Shown: piece after piece, positions 1 to 11,800 of the stretch
Layout: each line of letters starts with the position of its first letter
Numbering within the stretch: position 1 is the first letter of the stretch
Source: Liolophura sinensis
Lineage: Eukaryota > Mollusca > Polyplacophora > Chitonida > Chitonidae
Direction of reading: 5' to 3'
DNA length: 64,000 nt
Assembly (NCBI RefSeq): GCF_032854445.1
Contig: NC_088295.1
Coordinates: 67,735,058-67,799,057, forward strand
Position numbers and translations under genes: made by a program
The notes under the pieces: model-generated
What the model was told of the DNA's origin: nothing
Seen by the model: only the letters and a program-made list of their open reading frames with translations
Databases searched by the model: none

Positions 1-3
1 TTA

Positions 4-180
4 TTATGCTAGTCGCTTTAATACTAAAGCCCAGTCTCCATGACCATGACCTCGATGAATGACCATCGCTGCACCCTTTTGGTACGCCTTGTCCGACGGC
101 CCATAGATCAATCTGACATCTCTGCTGCCATTCTGGTCTGGAGGGTAGCTGAGGTCCTCGCCAAATGGACTATGAGCGAA
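4..180 (-). CDS. Candidate terminal coding exon, unknown product
   Basis: The minus strand is open for 58 codons and ends in TAA at 4-6. It is clearly more GC-rich than the flanks and reads like real protein: a Gly/Asp/Pro-rich start, then GAAMVIHRGHGHGDWALVLK near the end. There is no start codon. An in-frame TAG just upstream (181-183), or the TAG inside the CATAG at 170-174, could belong to a splice acceptor, although the pyrimidine tract is poor. It could be the last exon of a gene lying to the right on the minus strand, or a fragment of a processed copy. I do not recognise the family and found no partner exon nearby. Confidence 0.3.
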   Translation of the reverse strand, partial: FAHSPFGEDLSYPPDQNGSRDVRLIYGPSDKAYQKGAAMVIHRGHGHGDWALVLKRLA

Positions 181-1311
181 CTATTTATTTTCCCCGCTTT
201 AGAGAGTTGATGTGTTTCTGGGGAGCTGTTGGACTGGAGAATGTTTGAGATAGCCATCTAGTGCTCTATCTAGGTTCTGGACCTAGATGCTTCATGCACA
301 TTCAGCTACTTTACACATAGCTTTCCTGACTGTACCTCTAGGGATTTTGTTTGATTCTGAGATAAGCACTACATAAATTCAAGTACTAAATAGAGTATTA
401 TAATTATTAATGAACCCCCCATACTTTATTTTTTTAACCGGTCATCTACCGGTTGTTGTCATCAACCCTTCGCACAATGAGAGCAGTAGAATCCACAAAA
501 TTCCCAGCCCACTGCCGGAATTGAACCTTCAAATCCTGTATCCTATCGAAATATAGGAACAAGGCATAGTATTGGAGTTATGTTGCCATGAAGCATAGAT
601 TTGTTTTAACATCCATGTTTACACTTATGCAAGTAATTTCACTCCATGTTTACTACCCAAGTAAAACAAGAAATGCTCGCATATCCACAGTCTTCAATTG
701 GTTGTTCTACTATTTTGATCTCTTAATGTCTGAACAGTGCTGTGCAGTTAATCACAAGCAGCATTACAAATATGGGTATTCTAAGTTTGCATCAATCTTG
801 TATTCTCAAGTTCGTAAGTCTGTGAGCCAGTTGCCTAAGGTTGGTAATGCCTAGGACACTCGTAAAACTGCCCGCCAGCAAATAAATGCAAAAATTCTTG
901 ATTATTAAACAATCAGTGAATCAATCTACCATTTCACAGAGGTTTCTTGTGGATGATTTCAGTAGTGCACAGCTTCACCCATGGATGATGAAAGACTGTG
1001 TGGCCAAAGTGCTACCTGTATTACTATAGATATGTATCTGTTGTATACTGTAGCTAGTAATTGGAATATCATCATGATATCATAGAAGTGATGATTGTTA
1101 AGTATAGTCCTTTATTATCCTTTAATAAAGCATTTGACAGACCGTGGTTGAAAACCAAAGAAGAAATCACAGAAATGTGGAAGAAATTATTAATCTTGTT
1201 CATGTGTAAATAGTAGTCCAAACCGAAAGCTTTCTGAGGCATATCCCAAGCATTTTGGGGCTGTAGTTCGAATGGCAAATTCGACAAAAATTGGTAATGA
1301 CAATATATAAA

Positions 1312-1380
1312 ATATATATATAAATGTCATTAATATATAAAAAAAATCTATATATATAAATGTCATTAATATATAAAATA
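1312..1380. repeat. AT-rich duplicated block
   Basis: Two copies of a TATATATAAATGTCATTAAT-like unit lie side by side, separated by an A-rich run. This is local low-complexity DNA. Confidence 0.6.
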
Positions 1381-2228
1381 ATGACAATAAAATGGTAATG
1401 ACTGCTGATTTTGACTGTGGTACATTTAGTACAATGTAAACCAAAATTGAGCATCCAGCTTCAAATACATGTATTTTGTTTTATAAAGAAGATGAAAGTT
1501 ATGGATTTTTACCTGAGATGGCTTTGTGAAACTGTATAGTCACAGAGAGTATATCTCCTTTGCTGCATTTGCTGTGTTGTTTTCTTACTTCACCAAGTCT
1601 GACCATCTGGTAAGGGGTCACAGGTGTTGAGTGCACCCCATAAAAAATGATCTACCGCCACTTAAATAAGACAAACATAGGCTTTGGAGGAAAATTTATG
1701 AAGCTTGTTTGCGTCTTTGTGACCCGAGATAGTCCCAAGTGGATGGCTTTTAGTGCAGACAGAGGTGCTTTCAATCACCATAAATTATAATTTCATCCTT
1801 TCTCTTTTTCTGTTAGAAAAAGATGCTTAGATTTTATGTTTCAATGAATAAAATATGATGGTTAGAAAGGGCTGTAAGAACTATTCTTAGTATATGGGTG
1901 TTATCTCAAATCCAAATTGGCACCATCCTGTACAAGCTGTCGGCCTGGAATGTCGTAAAATGTCGTCGTTTCAAAGAAAGGTACATTTACTTGTTTTGAA
2001 GGATATAATACTTTCCACAGTTAATGCTTAAGGCATGTTAATTATATTTGTATGTTTTCTGGAACTTAGGCCAGATCAACGCACTTAAATTATTGCACAG
2101 TGTAGCAAGCTGTGAAGTGATTTATTGTTGTTTGTTGGATTTCCAATATGTTTCTATTTTCAGACAATAGTAGGGGAAGTTTTGACTTGATTATTGTTTA
2201 TTTGTACTTCAAAATGAACTTTCTTCAG

Positions 2229-2267
2229 TACGGCGTAACACCGATCAAATAAGTAAATAAATCAAAA
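2229..2267 (+). repeat. SINE 3' tail fragment
   Basis: A CAGTACGGCGTAACACCGAT segment followed by an AAATAAGTAAATAAAT run matches the 3' end of the SINE family found in full near 25.6, 38.8 and 54.3 kb. Confidence 0.65.
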
Positions 2268-2447
2268 TGAACTTAAATCTGCTGTTATTAAATAGTTTAA
2301 CAAGTTTACAACAGGATTCTGGTTACTCAGCATTTGTTAGATTCATGTGACTTTTCTATTGAAGACATGAGATGTTCATGATACTCCTCTTTTTTTGTGT
2401 GTACTAAAATGCAAAATACCCAATTTCAAAACCTTTTTTCATTGCAG

Positions 2448-2808
2448 TCGTTGCATTCAGTGGACATGAAGTCAGAATCTGGCAAGGGTCTATGGAAAGA
2501 TGTGCAAAAGTTTACAGCCATGTTTTTGGAGGAGGGTGCAGCAGGGGAGGGGCCCGTGGAGGAGAACCTCGTGGAAGGCGTCGACTTCAAACTCGGGAAA
2601 CTACAGTTCTGTATCGGCTACGATTTCCCTACCTCCACTTTGACTATAAAAATTCTGCGGGCCATGGAATTACCCGCCAAAGACTTCTCTGGGACAAGCG
2701 ATCCTTATGTGAGAGTCATGCTCATGCCTGATAAGAAACATAAATTTACCACAAAAATAAAGAAGAAGAACCTAAACCCAAGGTGGAATGAAACGTTTGC
2801 TTATGAAG
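2448..2808 (+). CDS. SYT7: SYT7 exon a: linker and first two thirds of C2A
   Basis: The acceptor is TTTTTTCATTGCAG and the donor is GAAG|GTAAGA. The exon codes for 120 residues plus one base (phase 1). It carries the SGTSDP Ca2+ loop and the KKKNLNPRWNETF strand of C2A. Its start lies in the linker, so at least one more upstream exon must supply the N-terminus. Confidence 0.92.
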
Positions 2809-5800
2809 GTAAGACTTGTAAAGTGATAAGCACAAAGTTGTGGTTTTTAGTATGTTGCCTTTAGTTTGGTGGAGTTTTTCAGGAACTACTGTAATCACCC
2901 CTACTGTACTAAAAAATAAAAATCTTGTGATTCACAGTAAATAACCTATAATTTCATGTAATTTTTCACAGGCTTATAACTCTTATGTACTACATTATAT
3001 ACAGTAGGGTTTTTATTTGGTCAGAAATTCCACAAAATGATAAGTGATTTATTATTGATGCCACTGTCACCTTTAAATTGCAAATTTTCTCAAATACATT
3101 GAGAGTCATCAATGAATGATACAGCCATACACATACATCTGCATATCAGTACTAACAATACATCTTGCCCACTGCTACATTGACATGCTATAACCAGGCT
3201 TTGTTTTCTGTTTGAATATTCTCAAAAGACTGCAGATATCAGTATTCCCTTGAAACTGATTAACACAAACTTGAAAGTATTAAGGTATTCTTTGTGCACT
3301 TAGACCAACAACCTGTAAGTGTTGTAATTAATGATTCAAAGTTGGAGCAGAAATTTATATTACTGCAAGGATAAATATCCAAATTTTGCTACCGATCCTA
3401 ATTTTAAAAAATATATACTGTTTAAACGGTATATTACCGAGAGAGCTTCTGAGAAACATAATAATGACGTCAAATCCAGCAGAAACAATAGATTTACTGC
3501 CCTAGCCGATCTTCAGCCGGTCGCCCGGTATGGCTCACATGCCCGACAGGGGGACATCACAGATGGCCGACCCCAGGCTATCTGGGCTATATAACCTTCA
3601 TTCAAAATGAAAGGAATTCATTTCAGAATGATGTCATTTTTGAGATGGATTTTAGATACACCAAGGCAAATATACTGCTGTATCAATTTGAACCTCTAGT
3701 GTTATAGGCAATAGGGACTGGTAAGCTATAGCTTTTTTTCTGTGTTGGTCTATACATTTTGTGTGATTTTCTTAAAATTTACTCTTTTACCATTCTTTCT
3801 CTCTGTCTGCTTCACAATAAATATCATTCTATTCCTTGAGGTATTCAAAATCCATACCTACATGTATATGCGATGATAACTGCATGTGTATCATCAGCCG
3901 TGGGAATAGTCAATGCCTGTATAGTCATGTACACACTACAGTGTAAAGACGTACCATTTAAACATTGGCATAATAGTGTACACAGACTTGGTGTCTTTCA
4001 GTTTTCAGTTTAGCTTCAGGCTTTAGTTGACTGTGGCCCCCATAATAGCCAAATTCTTCAAGTTCAGCTGGCCGTATTCCTCTTGTAGCTTTCAGCTGTA
4101 AAATGGCTGTTTGTTGTTGGTGGGTACAAAATTCTTCTGTCTTGTACTGTAAATTCATGCCTTCCTGAAGGTCAAATCGTCTAGATATCGAAGGAAAAAA
4201 AAACTTAGGGCCCTTCGACGACCTTTTTTTACACTCACATGCAGAACAGCAAACCATTTCATGGAGAAATTTGACATGCCTGTAGTCACTCATGTAGCTT
4301 TTTTAACACTGAACTGAAATGGCGAAGCTCTGACAGCTCATAAAGGTTGGACTTGTATTATGTAATTTGGTGGAGAAAACTGAGTGTTGGCAGAAAAAAT
4401 ACATAAATCCAGCCTCATTATTTAGTGCCATATTACTTCAATTAATGTACCTTTTTTTAAATATTTTTTAAAACTCAATTTAACAATATGTATACATGTA
4501 CAGTGTAGCAAATTATGAATAAATAATAAATCTGGATAATTCTTAACATACTGTACATGTGTATATCCCAATTTCCATATGACATTTTTGACAGAATGAT
4601 CATTGAATATTTAAAGCGATGTGACGGCAAGGAGCAGTCTGCTGTTTAGATTGGAAAATTTTCCAGAGCTGTTCACAGACAATTTTTGTGACACACTGAA
4701 TATAATTACGACCTACAGCTTAGAGAAAAACAAAAACATAGCAGCAATGAAGGTGTGATGGCTGGCAAATGATCACACATAATTGGTGAAATCTGGCGCC
4801 TCTTGTCGATGTATTTCAGTTAGTGTTTTTTTCTAACTGTACATGTAAACACATAAATAGTAGTAAATTACACACCCCCTATAGCACTGTGGCTTATGCC
4901 ACATTGGGTAAAAAAATGCAGTGATGTTAATTGTAATTTATTAGACGTTACTGGTTTAGAATTACTTTAATATATGATAAATACGAGGGGAAACTTTTTT
5001 TATGACTGAATCCAAAGATGAGAGATTGAGTAAGTTTCCCCAGCTGATATGAAAGAAAACACTTCAGCATATTTCCCAATGGTATTGCAAATACATAGAT
5101 CCGATTTTATGGAGAGACAGCCAGGAAATATATCATATGCAGTAACAAATATACATATCTTTGTAAATGACGTAAAATTTCGCCCCAAAAAGTGGAAATT
5201 TAGAGACAAGTGAAATATTACTTTTGGTGTTGGAACTTACATTTTTCAAGTACAGCATCATTTTACCTTCCCAACAAACCTCAAAACAATTTTGTAAGAT
5301 CAGCAGAGCTCTCAGAATCAGGACAAGCCAGCAGTTGAGTCATGGGTGAAATTTTAAGTCATTTACAGGGAACCTTGTCTCACCACATGATACATGATGG
5401 TACATGTGTCCTTGTGGCACTGTCTTTACATCAGCAGCTTATAATAATGTAGCAACCTGCCACTGCTACTGTATAAACACCTATCCTGTGAGAGAAGTTG
5501 GCTGTTGTCATGCTTTAGACCTGCTTTCTTTGGTTATTACAAGCTGAAGCATCAATATAAAACTATAACCTACAGCCTCAACCCTTTCGATCACCATGGA
5601 TGGGTTGGCCACCTTCAGTGCTGCACAAGAAATGTACATTTATCAATCTAGACAGAATATTGCTGTAGGCCTCAGGGTATATAGAGTATGCTTTGATACT
5701 GTTCATAGCACTGCCTGCAAAAACCACAAAACTATAGTATGTTTCCATTGGAACTGGCCTGCTTCTAGAAGAAAATCATGATGTGATCAAAATAACGATA

Positions 5801-8800
5801 AACCCTAAGACATTAATCAGTCAAATCAAGTGAGACTTAAAATGTAAAATAATGTGTATTCTCAACAAAAAATATAAACTCACAAAGTCCTTTTCTCTGT
5901 GTATTAAATAACATGTTAACGCAACAACTAGGATAAGTATTCATCATGAAGTATTCTTCCCAATGCTAACACACTTGGGCACTCTGGGCACTGAGTGCCG
6001 TGAACTGTGGATCACCAACCACTCTGTTCCAAGCTGCTAAAGCTCCTGGATTATTGCCCTAAAATGTGAAAATCTGGTCGAAATTGAAGCCACAATTGAT
6101 TATGCATACTTACCCTAATTGTTGAGTTAATGTGTTATTTAATACTGAGAGAAAATAATATAAAATTGATTCATGCATTTATATTTTGTTGAGTTTAATA
6201 GTGCGACGTTGTAATGAATGCCGTAACACATTTCCTACATTCTCATAAGTTTTTCTCTGTTGTTACAAACGTTATATTCTAAGAAGGATGTAATCACAGC
6301 TGTGCAAACTGACAACAAGCGGTGTCTTGTACATGTATATTTCCTTTGTCTATTTGACATATATTACACATGTACATATATTTTTGTTGACAGTCGGCAC
6401 AAAAAACATGCACTCAATATCAGTGCTGAAATAAATTCTCCTGGATTCAGATAAATTAGCTTTTCAATCCTGCTCTGCAATAATTGAACCACACAGGCAT
6501 CCCAAAGCATCTCTTTAATGTGAAATTTGAAACTGGTATTATGTTTTTGGCCTTGCCAGTTAATTGTCAGTGAAATGCTGTGTAAAATTTAAGCTAAGAA
6601 AATGTTCTGACGCCACTAACAGAAGTGGATGAGCCTGACTGCTGAACCATGTGTTTATTGCACATATTGTATGCCGTAATCTGTTCAGCAGTCCATATAC
6701 AGGCTGGCATAGGATGCAATACCATAAAACACATTAGCACCTGCCAGGATGGGATGCATCAGATATATCTGTGCAGGTTGTCGGGTCTACAGAAGTGGAA
6801 TATTGATTTAGGTTCCATCGCTGTATAGTATGGAATTCCTGGTCATGGTGACTGCATAAGTATGTAGATGTGTGGATCGAAAGCTTATGTGAAGCAGCGC
6901 ACAGGGAATATAGAGCTGAGAAAACACGGAGCCAGTAGATAGTGCTGATTATTCTTGGCAGAAATTGCCCAAATTTGTAGAAATCATTGTTGTTTTTTTT
7001 TCTGGTCCTAGTGTCGTAGGTGTATTCCTGTAAAAAGTGGTGATGATGAATTGCCATTGGATACTTTTATCCTACACAAGTTTGCTGGCTTCATATTTTT
7101 TCCACCTTGGAAAAAAGCCCTTACCTTATGGATGGATCAGGTCAACAGCCTATTTCAATTCATTATTCATCCTGCCAGTAGCTCCATTCACTTATTTACA
7201 TCTGTGCATGGTAACTAATTGTGTTTGTGCCATCAGTAGCTATGACCTCCTGTTGTGCAACATGAAGGATACATTGCATGCAGTTCTTCTGCACAATTTC
7301 ATGTGGTGTCTCATTACATGAAAGAGTCAACTTTTACAGAACTGATAAATATTTTGTGGTAACCATGCTGGAAAAAACAAATCAAACTTAAGCAAGCCTG
7401 ATATGTTGCAAGCCCAGTTTTTATTTTCAAGCTTTTTGTTCCATTTGTCTTTTTATTTCCGTAATCCGTTATTCATCTGGCATATTAACACGGGCCTGTT
7501 TCTCTATAAGGCCTAATATATTGTTGCTTTCAGGCAGAGAATAATGGCATTATTAGGACTTACAGGTCTTGATAATAATATAAGTGGGCTCAAAAATAGC
7601 ATACCATCAGTGCCTCAGGAGAAATGTAATCTGATTGTAAAGCAGAGATACTGTGCCTTTTCGTTTTTCTCAGAGTGGACATTTAACAGGTCTGGATTTC
7701 CGGATAGCCCTAAGTGACGTGGAACACCATCCATTGTATAGAGCTGGCATGTTGTGGTTTGATTTCTTATTGCGGTTTTTTAATAGATTCACCTGTACCC
7801 TTTAATATTGAGCTGAGCATGGTAGCCGTGATAAAGGGATTCTGATGAATCTTATTGCGTGTTCTGGTTTGTCAACATAGTGACAGGTTCTAGGGTGTAA
7901 TATGTGTTTTTGGGTGGAATGTAACAAACAGACTTTTTGTGCTGTGCGGTTTTTGTCATGCCAGCCTTGGTTTGTATGACTTGTTACAGACAATCATTAA
8001 TGCTGCGGTCCATTAGATACAGACCAGGGCTTGGTTGAACTTGCTTAATTGATTCAGTGCTACTGCACGAGAAGGGTTTAATAGCTTGTTGCCATGACAA
8101 CAGCAGAATTCTAATCATTCCACCAAAATGAAGCCCTTGGGCGTAATCATTGCATTCCATTTTGAAGTTTAAACACATTACAGATCCATTTGGAGGGAGC
8201 ATGAGTTAACAAGACCTTTGGATTTAACTGCAAGAGTGTTTTTGTTACCTTAGTTCTTTTGTGAAGGTTGAGGTTTTTATTCTTCAGGACCTCTGACATT
8301 TTTACGTTTGATAATATGTGCCTAAAAAGCTTTAAAACGAACGTTATGCCTCTATAAAGAAGCATATTGTTCATTCTGATTAATTTGCTGGCTGCTGAAC
8401 TGCAAAACATACATCGATCATGATAAACTATTTCCTGGAAAGTTCAGTGTAGTCTCATGCAAGCTAACGTCACTTTTTAAGGTAAGAAAGACTTAATAAC
8501 AGTTTTGGCTTACCATAGCATTCTAAAAACATAACATCACCAAAACCATCAACATCAAATAAAAGAAACAAAATTCTGTAATTAGACAAGAAAACATAAA
8601 GTTTTTTGACTTATAAATTCTGACAACAAATGTCTTGAATTAATATAAACATATAGATTAGCAGTGCACTGTTTCAATAAAGGTCTTTTCCCAGATTATT
8701 TAATCATAATGTAAACTGAAAAGCATTGACTGCATGCAAAAAATAGAGTAATAAAGTTTCAAATTAATAAATGATGTGTTTATTTCTGTTTTTACTGATC

Positions 8801-11800
8801 GATGTTAAGTGGCACAAATACAAGTAGATATCAGACATAAGCTTTAGGTTATTCATGTCAGGTATCTGATCATGACCATGAACAGATCTGCAAAGGAGTG
8901 GACTCCTTTGTAGTGCATCAGTGGCATCGCCAGAACGATATAATTTCACTGAAAATTAATCATCTGTTGAATGAACTGAAGCCGCTTGATTTAATGAAAT
9001 CAAACTGAGCAAATTTTCGATTTACCAAGGCTATGCTGCTTTCAGACTGAGCAGACTTTGATAAATTGATTTAATCAGGATGTTGTGGTTTTAGAAAGAC
9101 TCAGGAACACGTGTTCTCATTGTCCAGTGATGGTCAGCTTCTATCGTCTCTTCCCAAATACGTCCATTACCAAAACGACTGATACAGGCGCCGGCAAACC
9201 AACACTGTTTGACAAGCCACTAAGTGTGGTCATTAAAACCCATCAACCCAGACTAGCATCGGTCGATTTGGCTCTATCTGACCAGTGGTTTCACCACTCA
9301 GTGGCTAGCCTGTGTTTAGGGACACACTTAATGCAGAGCTGGACAATTTAGCATTGCCATTGGGGGATCATTTCAAGTCTTCAGTGCTTACCCTTCCACA
9401 GTACATGCAATTTGCTGGCTAGAAAATGTAAATTAATTCGTTGGATCTTCCTGTAGAATTTGAGTTCTCTCTTGAAATAACTGCAGAGTCACATTATCTG
9501 AGACGTGTTGTAATGTACTCCAGTATCATAAATTTTGGCTATTAAGACTTCTAGTGGATTTTTGTAGATTTGTCATTGAGCTAAAGATTGAGGTCTCAGG
9601 TGTGCTTCTGCTGAAATATTGATCATGTATAATTATTATATAAACTCTCCACTATTTGTCAAACAAGCTGGGTACAGTGCTTATTAAATCAAGGTTTATA
9701 CAGCTGTATGTAGTTCTGTGTAGATTAAATGTTGGCTGTTATAATGAGCTGTCAGAACTAAAAGCCAAGTAAAGTATTCGTATTGTCATTATTATTGTTA
9801 TTACAGCACTTTAAAAAAAAATGGTGCATTGTCTCCACTTATACACACATGCTCATAAATAGAAAAAAAAAACAAGAAAAGATACTGCGTAACTATAACT
9901 AGGTCCAAAGAATACATGTTGTTAAAGTATGATGGTAATGTATGTGATTTTCCTGGTGCAGCAAATCAGAGAATTAGCATTGAATGGACCGGCTGATTTG
10001 GGTGTCAGATATGTTCTGCTGAGCAGGCCATCCATTCCAGTAAATCATGGAGCTTTGTGCTCTGTGGAAAGTCACTGTGGACATAAAGCCATCCATTGAC
10101 TTTGTTTCCAGTAATTTGCAGAAATCCTCCTGAGCTACGTTTTAATAAATCCAACGCCACATAATGGGAATAATGCACGCTGTGAAATTTAACGGCAAAC
10201 CCATCATCAGCTCTGGTCAGTGTTGTGTTCTTTTTTTTTTTTGTGGCAGGCCAAAAAATCAAGGATTCATAACTGGATGATATTAGCAATAAAACTAGAA
10301 CTGTAAAATGCAGGAATGATTTATGTCACTGCTTTCACTTTTTTTCTCCTTTATCATTGGTCTCTGTATCATTTATTTCATTTGCACCACAGTGCAGTTT
10401 TCTTGTAGCCTTCAATTTCTACACAAAGACTTTCATCAGAAACATCTGTGACATTGCTTTATAATGTCATTATCACTGCAAAATGTGACCCTAATGAAAT
10501 TGATTTTTTCTGCTTTTTTGAGTAGATCTAATGTCATGAGGCCAAAGTTATTGACAGGCGTATGCAGCTTGTGTCAGAAAAGTAACACCATGGATAGTTT
10601 GTAGGTCATGTCCCATCATTGTAACCCTTCATCGGTCCAATCAATCAACATAGTAATTCGCTGAAAAATTGATTTCCTTGGCAGTGGTTGTTTTGTTATA
10701 AAGCATTTCGTGATGAAGTGCTGTTTGGAGCAGACGGCTGCAGTTATCATCATGAATGTGCTATGTATGTCCAGGTATGGTTATTGGCCTATACCCACTT
10801 ATAACTCATGGAGCCCACAAACATCTTAGGCAACATAAATCCTTATGCCCTATTCCTTGGTTGGATGCGGATATAAACAGGTGCTCGAGTTCAAGGCTGT
10901 TCACCAAAAATGCACTTGTTCATAGATTACATTAAGACTTATTTAAGTGCTTTTACATCAAAAATGAAACAAAGTTGGAATATCCTATTCATGGCCAGTT
11001 CTTTGAGATAACCTTAAATGAGAACTACATGAAGCTGTACAGAAACATGTACTACATTCAGTGTACTTGCGAGAGATTCACAAAAACAGATAGCCGGGTA
11101 TTCACAGATGTATTTATTTGATTGTTATTTAATGGATACTCAGGATTGCGATTGGTTTTCTGGGTGTAGGAAAGTGGATGGCTTGGAGTAAGCCACTGTC
11201 ATTTGGCAAGTTACTTTTCCATGTGTGATTTACAAATATGTAGCACACCAAAATGGTGGAAGACAAGTGAAACAAAAAGCCTCTGACTATTTTCTGTCAC
11301 CCAATACACCACAAACAGTGAGAGCGGGGGAATCCATAAATACACATTGTATTGGAGTCTTGGATTGATCTCACATCTTGTTTGTCTTAGGGATGAGAGG
11401 TGTCATAACCATTTGACCATGACCCACTCTCTGTTGCAGGATATAGGATCTTGTAGACCTTACAAATATAAACTCTCAGGTTGACTGCACTGTATTAGCC
11501 TTGTCATGCTCAAAGCTAAAGCATTCAACTTGCAAACAAGAAAGCCTAGGCTATTAGTTGGAAATGTTGGATAAGTTGCGACACTTTCTCTAGTGCAACA
11601 CAGTTTTTAGTGTGTGTCTTTCCCTTTGCATTCCAGCAAAGCAGAGCTCTATGTTGTGGTTTAATGGCCGAAGTGATTTTGAAGGTGACATTAATTTAGG
11701 TCTAATAACACACATTCATATTTTAATCTTCATCAATAATGAATGTTCCAAGTCGATGATGACAAGACCAGTTTATAAAACAACATCCAACTCTAACCAT

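Larger units (their letters stand above)
181..2447. other. Stretch without recognised gene, upstream of the first synaptotagmin-7 exon seen
   Basis: No coding exon is supported here. It is probably intron of the synaptotagmin-7 gene. It holds a small palindrome (AACCGGT-CATCT-ACCGGTT, about 438-456), an AT-rich pair of near-identical copies at about 1312-1380, and a SINE tail fragment at about 2229-2267. Confidence 0.5.

Noticed and set aside
3958..4293. 111-codon open frame on the minus strand in the large SYT7 intron
   Set aside because: No domain recognised; it contains a run of low-complexity codons. Probably chance.
11280..11440. Possible repeat shared with 440-600
   Set aside because: Both contain GTGAGAGC/AATGAGAGC and AATCCA words near GACCATGAC-like text, but I could not align them convincingly.
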